From Panonychus citri (lineage: Eukaryota; Arthropoda; Arachnida; Trombidiformes; Tetranychidae), in the NCBI RefSeq assembly GCF_014898815.1, contig NW_026515511.1, positions 1-64,000 on the forward strand: a stretch of 64,000 nucleotides of DNA, read 5' to 3'. The notes below the pieces were generated by a model. That model did not search any database and had not been told where the DNA came from. It saw only the letters and a program-made list of their open reading frames with translations. Within the stretch, counting starts at the first letter, position 1. Each line of letters begins with the position of its first letter. The position numbers and the translations under genes were made by a program. Positions 1 through 12,700 of this stretch are shown here, piece by piece.

Positions 1-882
1 AATACTTTTGCTCATCATTAATCATGGTTAACTTAATTGTTGGAACAATTCGTTAAAGTTGTTTGTTTCTAATCGGTTAATTGTCTTCATGAGAAACATT
101 AATCATTCAACTTTTCAAACCTCATTCCAAGTTCAACAATTAAATGGAAACAAAACTTTGAAGTTAATTGTAAATTAGACATGATAACTTCTAATCTAAT
201 TAGGTTAGATCACATTAATTACCATGTTTGATGGCACAGTCAATACATAGATTGTAAGTTAAGAGTTAAATCGATCCGAGGAAATAGTTAACAAACGAGA
301 AATTAACAATTAGAGGAAAATAATTTACTTACCTGTGAAAATTAGGCAAGAAAAGTTAATTGTTATCGATTGAATCACTTTAACCATGATCATTATTGAA
401 TATTTAAAGTCCAACAAAAATGCTGGAAAGTTGATTAATTAAAACCAAAACTCACAATAAACAATTTGTTAACAGCTGATTCAATTTCTGGTCCCAGTGA
501 AAGTGGAGTTAATTGTTACAGTAAAGTAATTAACAGTAATCACAGAATTAAATTTCATCGATTAAGATGTGACAAAAAGTAGATGATTCGAGAAAAAAAT
601 GTAAAAACACCTAAATCATTTTGAAAATTGTTCGTTTTATCGAGTATCCTAATGCTCGAAGTGAACAGTTTCTAAATTATCTAACATGATGATCCTAATC
701 TTGATCCTCATCTTTTTTCTCATCATCTTCCTCATCCTCCTCATCTTCATAACAGGATTTTGTCTCTTCCTACTCTTATTAAGGGAAAGTTAATTTACTT
801 TTGGAATCAGTTACAAGTGATGAAGATGAAAACAGGGTCATCAGTTTTCACCCGAAAATAGAGTTTTACAAATTCGTGGAAC

Positions 883-885
<3 letters not shown>

Positions 886-921
<36 letters not shown>

Positions 922-934
922 GATGATGATGATG
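886..934. repeat. (AG)n followed by (ATG)n microsatellite
   Basis: An AG dinucleotide run of about 30 bases passes directly into an ATG trinucleotide run. The compound array creates the Ser/Leu-rich open frame on the minus strand, which is not a gene. Confidence 0.9.
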
Positions 935-2166
935 TTAAGTCCGAGGATGAACAAAAAAGGTCCAATGAACTTGATTTCGTTCCGAAAATGAGGTTGGCCT
1001 CAGGCTTTTTATCAAACACGAAGATGATTAGAATGATGAACAGAATTAACATCAACTTGTTGCAAAAATTTGGGAGGGTATTGGATGTAAGAAAGAAGAT
1101 GAAAAAAGAAAGTGAAGATTAAAGAGGAAGGAAGATAAAAGAGGGAGAAATATCATCATCATCATCAGTATCATGAAGATGGATAAACATTACTAACGAA
1201 AAGTTTATTACGAAGTTGAAGTTATCATGTGTTTGCTTACAATTAAGATAAAAGTTAATTTCACTTTCTTTTTTTATTATTCCCCATCAGCATCTTTCAA
1301 ATAGCCTAAGGGCATCTCGCCATCTTAACAACTACAGTCACTCATCATGAATAAGTTCAATATCGGTGAATATTTTATGATACATAATAATAGTAAAGAC
1401 GATTAATTTCAATCATCATCATCAACGATTCTCAGCTAATCACAATCAACTAATTCATTTTATCAACTATTTCTGGAAACACTTTTGCTTTTTATTTCAT
1501 TAGTTATTTTCACTTTTTTAATCAACAAACACAATTAAAAATTAATCTTAATACAATTTACAATTTTTTTTCGGTGATTTGTTCACCTATTATTAATAAT
1601 CAAGCTTTGAATTAATTGTCGTCAAAGCTGTAGTTATGATTAACTGATTGCTAAGACAAATTAAATAATTTTTCTCATTCCAAGTTTGTTAATGTCTACA
1701 CTTTGATTGATTGTAACACTTTTGATTGATTAATCTAGATTTGATTAACTGGAAAGATGTAAAAATATAATCACCAGTTAATTCAGTTGGCAGATTGATT
1801 TGATACCGAAATTATAATCAAAAACAACAACAATCAGTTAAATGTATTCAAGTTTTTATTGTTGGTCAATTGTTTTGAAATAAAAAAAAAGGGATGATGA
1901 TGATGGATTCAATCAACAATTAAGGTTTTAATCAATTTGTTTTCTGTATCAATAATTAAATTGTTGATAGTCAGAGTTAAATATTACAATTCCCATTTGA
2001 TTTTTTTGTTTTTTTTCGTTTTAATTGTTGATAAGATGATTGATTTGATGTTGTTTAATCATCTCGGCAAGAAAAAGGTAAAAATTGGTAGAGATGATAA
2101 TATCTATTAATTGTTATTAATTAATTGTAATAAACTTTGCCAAAATGTAAAAAAATTGTTTGATAT

Positions 2167-2168
<2 letters not shown>

Positions 2169-2221
<53 letters not shown>
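2169..2221. repeat. (AG)n microsatellite, about 26 units
   Basis: Uninterrupted AG dinucleotides over about 53 bases, one of the two longest perfect GA runs in the window. Confidence 0.95.
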
Positions 2222-2224
<3 letters not shown>

Positions 2225-3413
2225 GATTGATTGGATTTCATTGATTTCTTCACATATCATGATCAATATAAATTCAAAATAAATAGTTAGATTATTTAAA
2301 TTTGTTGCTGTGATTTAAATTTACTAAATTTGTTTTTTTGTTGCTTATTTGCATAGATGTATATTATTATTATTATTATCATTAATACGATTATTAATTG
2401 TTGATGTGATGAGTTGGACGTAAATTGTTGCAGCATTTATCAAGTTTCATTGAATGATGTTCGTGTTGTTTTGTAACTGCTGAATGAGAAGTGGATTCAA
2501 CATGAAATTGCAGATTCATGTTGATTGTTATTGATAATATTTGCATAGTTAATTATCACTAATTAAGGCGAATTATAAATGGAGACAATTAAGGCGAAAG
2601 GAAAAGAAAGGCAGGTAAGAATATTGGACAATTGGAATTTGATGATTAGTTGATTGTTGTGTCGTTGTAGTGGTTCAATAAGTGTGTATGTGTATTTGTG
2701 GAGGTGGTGGTGGTTTAGTTGAGATGAGGATGACAATGAGAGAGAGAGAGAGAGATGATGAGAGTGATGAATGATGATGAATGATGATGCACTTGATTCC
2801 CAGCACCTAAAGATAGATTAACATTAAGCATAAGGGGAAAAATTCGTCTTGATGATTTTGTCACTTCTCGTTTTTTTCATCTTATAAACGCTTCAGTATT
2901 AATTCATCTTTCGCTTGCTTTTTTTAATCATTTTATCTTTACAAAAAAAAAGTTATGGTCAAATCATTGATTGAGTAATTGGTGTAGTTGGTTAATTAAC
3001 TGGTGATTTGTGGTGAGATTTACGACAAAAAAAGTGTATATTCAAAAGTCACAAAAGCCCTTTAGGTTAATATATAAGTTCAACTAAAGTGTTTTCGTTT
3101 CCATAGTTCGAGTTTTTTTTTTCCTCATATTTTATGTTTGCTCTTCCGGCCCTTTGATTATTTTTTGTTCATTTTGAGATTTCCATGTGATTTGTTTTCG
3201 CGTTTAATTTTCCAATAATTATTGATTGTCGGCTAATTGTCAATGGAGTAAGTAGAAAAGAGGAGGATTTCGTTGATTGTGTGTGTGTGTGTGGTTGTTG
3301 TTGAGGAAAGGATAGTGATTAAGGTTGATTATTGTTGGAGTTTGTGTGTATAATGTAATAATAATAATAGTATTATATTATAATTATCGTTATCGAAAAT
3401 AATTAGAATTGAA

Positions 3414-5346
3414 TTAGGCATTGGTTGAACAATCATATTCCACTAAGGTGATATCGTGAGTTTGTTCATCGACCTGATGAACTTGCAACAACACGGTGTC
3501 TTCATTACAATATAATTTCACATATTCATCGTCCATAAGTATTGTGATTCTAGAAAAATGATAAGTAATTAAAATATATACAATTAGATTAATAGAAAAA
3601 ATAATTATCATGTATAAAAGTGATTGTCAAAAAAAAAAATTAACGACAAGAATAACAATTAAAACAAACACCAACCCTTTTAAACATCTTTTATAGAAAT
3701 GCCTTATGTTTTTAGCTTCCAATTTGTACTTTTTTTGTATCTAAATTGTAAACAAAAGACAAGGAAACAATTAGTTAACTTGGAAATTTAATTAACACTG
3801 TTAATTGTTAATTAAAGGTGAATACAACTTACAGATAAGGCTAAACCGACCAATGTAGGAGGGACGATATGAAGTACATGGAAGATTTCTTCATTCTCTT
3901 GTCTAGCATATAACAACACTACTATGAAAAAGAGGCAGAAAATAATTAATTAGTACGCAATTAATATTCACTGATTAACATTTTGATTGACTAATGAAGA
4001 GAACAAGAGAAAATTAACATGGAAAAAGATAATTAACCAATGATTAGAATAAACAATCAACCATACATTTGAGAATATTAAGAAAAAAAAAGGATAATTA
4101 ATAGACTTGATTGCTTATATAAAGAAAGAATATGATTAAATCTCAATGAACAGACAATTTAAAATGAAATTAATAGAATCCACGTCAACAATATTGCTCA
4201 TTAGTATTCGAAATTAGTTATTCAAAGTTATTTTCAAAAGGTCAGTCTTTTTCGTTGGTTAATCTTTGCTTAATCTCATTTTCTTCATTAATCTTTGGGG
4301 ATAATCCGTAAAGTCGACATGAAGATAATCTTACATCGATCTGGAGGGTAAACTTTGTCTCTTTTAGGTGGAGGTGGTTGAGTCACAACCATCTCCAAAT
4401 TAGCAGAAATAGGATCGGCACTTCGTTTTCTTTTATCAATAATTCCTGGTGAGGCTGTTCCAGAGGATCCTGGTGGAGTTATAATGGGTAAATGGGTTGG
4501 TGAATCATATCCTGTGGTGTTTAAATCTCCGGTTGAGTGTTGGCTTGAGTAGAAGCTCATATCGCCTGGAGTTATCTATTCAGAGGGGAAGAATAGTAAT
4601 TTTATTAGAAATGCTGTTAAAATTATGGAAAAGAAGAAGAAAAATCAAGCAAAAAGTGAAACAATATTAAAGAATCATATTATATATACAATATTATCAT
4701 GTCAATTTCGGTTGTGTGTGCAATTGATAATAATAAAATTAAGCTCTTCCTTGATTATGAAACTTACAGGTATTATTTACAGGTATCATAAAAATTATAT
4801 ATACACACATACACACACAGTATAAAAGCTTAAACAAAAAGTAGCTTGTAAAATAAGCCAATTTGCAATTAATTGTGAAATTTCATCTGAATCAATAATA
4901 GTTATTGAACATTCTAATCATTATCATGACCCTGACAGGATCTAAGCTATTACATTTTCTTACTGGTCAATAGAAAATCATTTGGAATTAAGAAAATAGA
5001 GGAAACCATAAAAAAATGATAATATTTCATCTTATTAATGAGTAAATTAATGGTGATTAGGTAATTTTTCTTGTCTTGAATCTTTCTTTTCAAACTCTCA
5101 GAACTTGGAATAGTTAACTTGTCTCAACTTGCTAAAACTTTCTCATGAAAAGGTGAAGGTAAATTTAGCCATAAATGATGGTTTCACATACTTTGCTTGA
5201 TTTATCATGATAATTGATCACAATTACCTTATCAAGTTCTTCACTTGGTGTAAATAGAACCGGAGGTTTGGTTCGATCGGACATTGTATAAAATTCTGAT
5301 CTATCACATGATGGATGATACATTTCCTCGATCTTTTTACGTCCAT
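3414..5346 (-). CDS. grh: grainyhead C-terminal exons, dimerisation domain
   Basis: Five small exons: 5192-5346 (GRKKIEEMYHPSCDRSEFY, TKPPVLFTPSEE), 4335-4575 (Ser/Pro linker with a KRKRSADP basic patch), 3833-3921 (VLLYARQENEEIFHVLHIV), 3676-3740 (IQKKYKLEAKNIRHFYKRC) and 3414-3549 (ITILMDDEYVKLYCNEDT to the stop). Their order and content match the C-terminal dimerisation region of GRHL proteins. Phases 1, 0, 1, 0, 2 are consistent at every junction. The weakest site is the GG|GTTGGT donor at 3676. Confidence 0.88.
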
Positions 5347-6688
5347 CTGAAAATAGAATAAGAAAATAATTAGTTAATTGTTCACAAACCAATTCTTGAG
5401 TTACTAATGTTTCACTCGATTATAATACTGTAGTATATATAAGATGAATGATGCAAAGTAATCAAATGTTTACACTTTTATTCAAATCTGATAATTTATG
5501 TGATCATCATCAGCATTTGATTCTCATTTCAAAAGGATTGTTGCTTTGTGAAGATCAGAGCATCAAGAGATGTTGATGATGATAATTTTGTGATATCATG
5601 CATAGAAATGATAATAACACATTCATAAGGTTTGCTTAAAGTTTCATGAAAATGATGATGGTGTGGATGAAAATGTGATTTATCAAAAAGCTTTTCAGCC
5701 CGAATCTTAATAATTTACTAAATTACCTCACGATTATAAGAAAATTAATGCTTACATTTGGATTTACCTTGAGTACGAAATTAAAAAGTAATAGAAATTG
5801 ATAAAATTACTAAATCAGTCGGTACATAGATTTACATTAATCGAAATCTAATTAAAATAACTCATGAGATTATGTTTAAATATTTATGTGATTCGTTTTG
5901 CAAATTAAAGAGATAATAAGAATTCATTATTTTTCATTTGGATTGAGATTAAATCAGTGATTGAAAATGAATCATTGACATTTAATCGTGTGTTTTAGAT
6001 GATAGAGAAGTTAAAAATGAAGGAATATCTTTCATTTCATGTTATATTACATTAGAACAGTTAACTTTAAGGTTGAGATTTAAAGAGATAGATAATCAAA
6101 GATAAACTGAAAGATGGATCAAAGAGACCTTAAGAAAACTTTGCTTCATCTTTTTTGCTTTCTGCTAATAACGAAATGATTAATCTTGATAGAAGACGCT
6201 GAGTCCCTTATATATGTATTTTTTTCTTGCTTATTACCAATGAATAACCTTAAGACGGTTTTACAAGTCAGGTATAAGAGATGATGAAGATGATGATGAA
6301 AAAGAGATAGTGAGAGAGAGAGAGAGAGAAAGAGGAGAATGATGAAAGTAAAGAGGAGGTATAATGGTATTTAAGTTAAGGTTGATTCTTAAAGACTTTG
6401 GACTGACTGACGCAGTGTGAGAGTTAAGAAGGGAAAAGAAGATGCAAGAGATAGAAAAGAAGATGAAGATAGATGGAATGATAGAAAGAGAAAAGAGAAA
6501 CAAATCACAGGTAAAGGTAGAAAAAAAATGATGAAGGAGAAGTGAAGAAAGAGAAATAGAAAGATTATAACGAACGCGAGTAAATGAGGAGTCCGATGGG
6601 GAAGAGAAGGATAATAAACAAAAAGGTAAGAGAAAAGAGAAAAGGGAGAGGGAGAAAGAGAAAGAGAAAGAGAAAGAGAGAGATTGGA

Positions 6689-6721
<33 letters not shown>

Positions 6722-9700
6722 AAGTAATAGCGAAGTAACAAGTTGCATAGGTCAGTCGACTGTGCCTGTAGGGCCTTGGCGAAGTTTGGGCAAAATGGCC
6801 CTCAAGTCAAGGGGGTGCCAACTACTAATTTGAATTTCCATTCCCAAGATAACAACAAAGGGAGTCTTCTCTTCATCATCATCATCATCATCTTCATCTT
6901 CTCTTTTACATTTTACCACGTATGCATCAACAGTTTTATCATCTTCTCACAGAAAGAAAAAAATTATGTAGCAAAAGTAAACGGACTTTTCTTCTTACTA
7001 AGTTAACTGTAATCGAAATGTATACTTCGAAGTAGAAATAATGATGAGCCGTTTCGAATTACTTAAAGACAAATAACAAGATGATGATAATATATGTTGA
7101 TCATCGGCCCGGGGAAAATTGGGAAGAGATTGTCAAAAGGGAAAATAGCAAAGGCTTTTACTTTGCATTTCTCAAAATGATAATGATAATGTGATAACCT
7201 TTTAAGGTGAGATTGCATTTTTACAGGTAGACCATAAATTGACAGATAAACACAATAAAGTAATGGAAAAACAACAGAAAAATAGGAAGATCAAGATGCT
7301 AAGGAGGAGAACAGACAAAAGTATACAAATAGAAAGAGAGAGAGAGAGAGAGAGAAAAGGTTAGTAAATACATGAGATGAGATTTTTTGATTATCATCTT
7401 AGGAGGAGAGTGAAGATATTTTTCTATTCTCTTTAATCTTCATCATTCTCTCTCTCACTTTAATATTTCCTTTGTTTTCTCATCTTTTTATCTGTAAAAC
7501 AAATGTTGATTATCATCAGAATTGATATTTGGTGAAGAGGAGAAACACATCAATCTAAACACAAAGCGATCTGACGATTTGCATTTTCTGAGTTCACTTT
7601 TATTGTAACTTTAATTTACCTCTATCTTAATTCATCTCCATGTAAATAGTTTCCCTGTACAATTAATAAATTGTTCATTATAATTTCAATGTGAGACGAG
7701 GGAGAAAGAGAGTGAGTGATAGGAACGAGGAGAGAGAGAAAAAATAAAATGTAATCCAAGATCATATTAATAACATTACAATCTAACTTTAATTTAATAC
7801 TCTCATTATATTATTATTACTCGGAGCATTAAAACACTTTGCTTTGAAAGTACGAAGAAAAAAATTCAAGGCTGAGATTGCAAATTAATTCATCTAAATG
7901 CATCTAATCTTGGATGACTATCTGCAAAGGTGAGAGAGAGAGAGAGAACGAGAGAGAAGAAGTTAAATCTAGCAACTTTCGTATTTTCTATTCCACTCAT
8001 TATCTCTCTCACTCTCACTCTCTCTTTCTAACATTCAGAACTTTTTTTCATTAGAAAAAAAAAAGGTTTGCAAAGTCGCTGCAAACTTATCAAAGGTATA
8101 GATTAAATTTTAACAATAATTCATGAGAGTGACCTTGAAAATAGAAAGAGAAAAGTAAAATGAATGATGACGAACTAGTCTCTCTCTCTCTTTTATCATG
8201 AATTTTCATCTTTCTTTAGCTTTCAAAGCAACGAGTGTGTTTTGCAACGTTGATCATTTCAATGAACAAAAAATGCGTAGCTGTCAGAATTAAATCTCAT
8301 TCTTCTCTCTCTCTCTCTCTTTCTCTCTCTTGATTCATGTTTAGGTGTTTACAATGAAAATGCTATTTTCCATCATCGCCATCATTATAATCATTATCAT
8401 CCTGGCAAATAAAAATTCCCTACGATTAGACAATCATATGTTTGGGAAACGGAAGTTATTAAGGAATCGCAACAATCATGATAATTTAAAATATTTGAAA
8501 GACAAAACAAAAAGTGAACCATAAAATTATCCTTATAGGTAAATGATTAATTTGCAATATCTGATTAATTATTAGAAATCATCATTCATTATGATTTAGT
8601 TAGATAGAAATTGGGATATTCATCATCAATTTGATTGGTGTTTCAAAGTGATGAAGATAATTAAGAAGCAAATGACCGAAAGTTGATGAGATTGATGATT
8701 GAAACGATGAAGAAAAGAGAGAAAGAAAAACAAAATTATCTCTTCTCTTTATCTTCTTAACTAAGATTCTCTTTCTGTATTTTACTCTCTCATCTTCTTA
8801 TTATTATCATCATCTTTTTCAATATCATGCAGGATAAATGGATGTCAATCACTGTTACTTTTAAAATTCGAAGTACAATCAAATAACATATATGATTGAA
8901 CATATTTCTCACTAATGGTTAAGTTGAGGAGTGAAATTAATCTTTCTCTCGCCATCATAATCACTATCATCATTATTAATACATCTCACTCTCAACTCAA
9001 TCAATAAATTTTTGATAAAATATCGATAATATCAAGCAAAGATTATGAATAAAAAAAGATCAACGAAATGAGGTTAATCTGAGTTAATCAACTACAGTGT
9101 TACAGACACACATAAACCAGGCGATAAGTCTAATCACTTGGAACCCTCCCTTTCAATTGCCACAGTAAACATTAAATTGTATCATCAGGCTACCTGAAAG
9201 TTCATAACTATTTTTTCAACTCTTTTTTTTCTCTATTCAGTGAGTTGAACTTTTTTTTTCTTCTTCTTCTTCTCTATTCTCTCTCATATCAAACCCACAT
9301 CAAACCCATTTTGTGAAGGGCGTTTATTGTCTATTTACCTGTAGAAATGTTTAAGTGTAAGTAATGAAAATCGATCGATAACAACGAACTTTACCGATAC
9401 GAAGAGAGATTAACAATTATTGGTTAATCTCTTATTCTATTCTTTATTATAATCATTATCATCGGTGGATGACGCCATTAATTTCATCGATTATCATTAT
9501 GATTATGAAAAGAGAGTGAAAGATGTAACAAAAAAGAAAGTGAGCCCAATTAACAGGTAAGAATCATACCTGGTAAGGTAATTAGATTGACAATAAAAAA
9601 TGAGAAAATGAAAACAGTTATAACTTTAAACAACTAACCTTATCTACCCTGATCAATACATATTGTCAACCGATATCAAGATCATCAAGAAAAGTTCAAA

Positions 9701-12700
9701 TCAACAGTTAACAATTTGGTTAATCATATTAGTCAATTGTAACTAAATCAACCGTTTTATGGATTATTGAGAAAAATATTCAAACCCTAATAAAGAAAAT
9801 CAATTAACAGGTTGGAAAAAAAAATCAAAGGGATGATCAGCATTTTGACTAATGATTATTGGAAAGAGTGAGTGATTGAGAGAGTGAGAGAGAGAGAGAG
9901 AAATGGGTGAAAATTGGCTTATAAATGTAAGGGTAAAATGAGATTATCGGATTAGTTATCAAGTGTCAATTGATAAGTTAACAGTTATTGAAAGTTTTTG
10001 ATAATCAAACATCAACAGTTAATATTGTTCAGTGTTGAGACAAGTCCAAAATTGAATCACCAGTGGATATTCAATGTATAAGATTAAGTGAAAACCAGGG
10101 GGAAAAACGAGAAGCATGATTAAGCTTCCATCAGCCATTGGGCTTGTGATATTATTGATACTGAGTGAGCTTCAATGGACATTGTTAATTCATGCATCAG
10201 ATGATTCACTGATTGCAGGTAATTCACTATTGGATGGTGATCCAATTTCATCCAATGGCACATCAACATCAACCTTTTCACCGAGTGACTTTTACATTGT
10301 TGATTTCAATGAAACTGATTCACCTCATGAGTTGCCAATTTTATCTCTATCATCATTACCATCTTCCTCCGCTTCATCATCATCATCATCATCATCATCA
10401 ACTTCACCGCCATCATTAACTGATTCATTATTGCCATCATCATCTTTAACATCAGCTGAATCCGCATCATCAGCTTCATTCAGCCTTCCTACGGATTTTA
10501 TCAACAATTCATCATCTTCGGCAAACTTTTCAATAACCTATCAATTGGATGACCTTCATTCAGAAAGTTCATTTCAACATAATCGTCAAGATATTGGTCC
10601 ATGGGTTAAACATGATTCCAATCCAGGTTATGGTAATCGTCCTTCATCATCTTCGTCCTTCAATAGTGAATCCAATGACGATTATGATGAAGATGGTAAA
10701 TCAGGTCCAGTGCATCGTCCAAGCAGCTCAATTTACAACAGGTGAGAAACGAGAAAGCGAAAAGTAAACAAACAAAACCATGAAAAAGAAAACACAATTT
10801 TCTATCCCAAAACCAATAATACAAACGAACAAGAGATAAATTATCAGCTCCAATGATTGAACATTATAACAGAAAAAAGCAACATGATAATCACAATTTA
10901 ATCTTCTTCCAACAACCACACAGTTGATTTAATCACAATTTAAGAGAATCGAAAAAAAAGACACAAAAATAGATTGCGAAAGAGAAAAAGTTGTAAAAGA
11001 TGAAAAGATAGTTGATACCAACAATTTTCCTTCATTTTTATCCTCAATTTCTACTCAAATTACTTTGAATTTCTCTTCTTCTCTTATACATGATGATTAC
11101 TGTTGGAATATTGTTGATATTTTACCTTCTTCTTGTTTTTTTTTCGCTGCCATTAAAAGAGAGAAAAATAGATAGAATTAAGTAGAGAGCGTGAAAAAAA
11201 GCGAGGAGAAGGTAAAAAAAGTATTGCTTGTCTTTTCGACTGTGGTGTGAACTCCAAACTCTCAGGTAAACAGAACCAGCGAAACATTCATGTCATTTAT
11301 TTAGTCATTAAAGGAAAAAATTACAGCAAAACAAATCAACAAACGACTTGCAAAGCTCAAAACTCTGAATCTTTTGAAATGAACATTCAACCAGTCAACC
11401 TTAGATTGGATTCTGTTTCTTTCTTCACTAACAACTAATGATCTAAAAGCCTCTTCTCCTTTTCTCTCTTTGTTTTCCTTTCTTTTCTTCCACTTAAATT
11501 CGTTTCTCTTCCATTTACGTTTTTTTTTTCTTCTCTTCTTTTCTTTCTCTTCAATCTTATTTACTCTTCTCATAGGCCTTCATATCAACATGGTGGACCA
11601 TCATCTCATTCTTATCCCACATCTTCACCATCTCCTTCTTCTTCTTCTTCTTCTTCTTCTTCTTCGGGGAAATCTCAAATTCTAAGACATGAATACAGTT
11701 ACCAACCAGCATCAGGTAGATCAACAGGTTTCAAGTACAATGGTCCACAGGTAAGACAGTCTCATGAGGATTCAAGTTCTTCCAATAAAGAGGATTATCG
11801 TCGAGTAGCTCGTAAGGATATGAGAAGAGATCATCATGAAAATGGTAATTCTGGTAATCCAGTGGGTGGACCTGTTGTACGTCATGAATGGATGAATATA
11901 GATCATGGTAATTCAGGTTCATCTGAAGGTAATGAAGGACCAATTCCACCTCCTAATTCACAGTCACATGGACCTCATCATTCATATTCTAACGGTAACA
12001 ACAATAGCCCAAATAATCATAATAACAATAATCAGCATCCATCAAAGTATCAATCTTCCGGTTATCAAGCACAACCCGGTCCTCAACATCAGCCAATTCA
12101 ACCTCCTTATGCACCTCAAGCTCAATCTACGAGTGATTCAGATGATACTTCCTGGGGTAATAGTCAATCTTCTGGTGATGGTTCTAATGAAGGATCACCA
12201 TCAATTCAATACGATGAACCCTCCATGAGACAAAGTTATGATGAGGAAGCTAGTGAATCAGAAGAATCAGAAGAAGATGACGAGATAACATCCAGCGGGC
12301 CTGAAGTCATTGTTAAACATCAAATTCATCATTCACAACATCAGGATCAACAACATCAAACTGGACCACATATTCAACAACATCATGTAACAACAATTAA
12401 CCACCCAAGCCCTTCGGGCCCAACATACCCAGTACCTCAGGCTCATGGTAATAATAATAATAATAACCATGAAAGTGCCACAGGGTTGACAAAACATGAT
12501 GAAAACTATTGGAATGGTCCATCATCATCAATGGATGGATTCAGTAAATTTCGTAAAATGAAAGAAGCGGAAAAAGAGGGATTAATGGTTTTACCCATGT
12601 CGCGAGTTCAGATCAATTCAAGAGCCGATAAACCCCAGAAACGAGAGTACAGCGTTTCGACAAAGTACAAAAAAGGTAAAAAGTATGAAAAGAAGTACAA

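Larger units (their letters stand above)
1..3413. other. Non-coding region downstream of grainyhead
   Basis: No convincing coding exon was seen on either strand. The stretch is AT-rich, with GA and GAT microsatellites (886-934, 2169-2221, about 2740-2756). The part next to 3413 must include the grainyhead 3' UTR, because the grh stop codon is at 3414-3416. Open frames here are short and repeat-driven. Confidence 0.6.

Noticed and set aside
6389..6748. Minus-strand Ser/Leu-rich open frame
   Set aside because: Entirely produced by a GA/GAAA purine tract in the grh intron.
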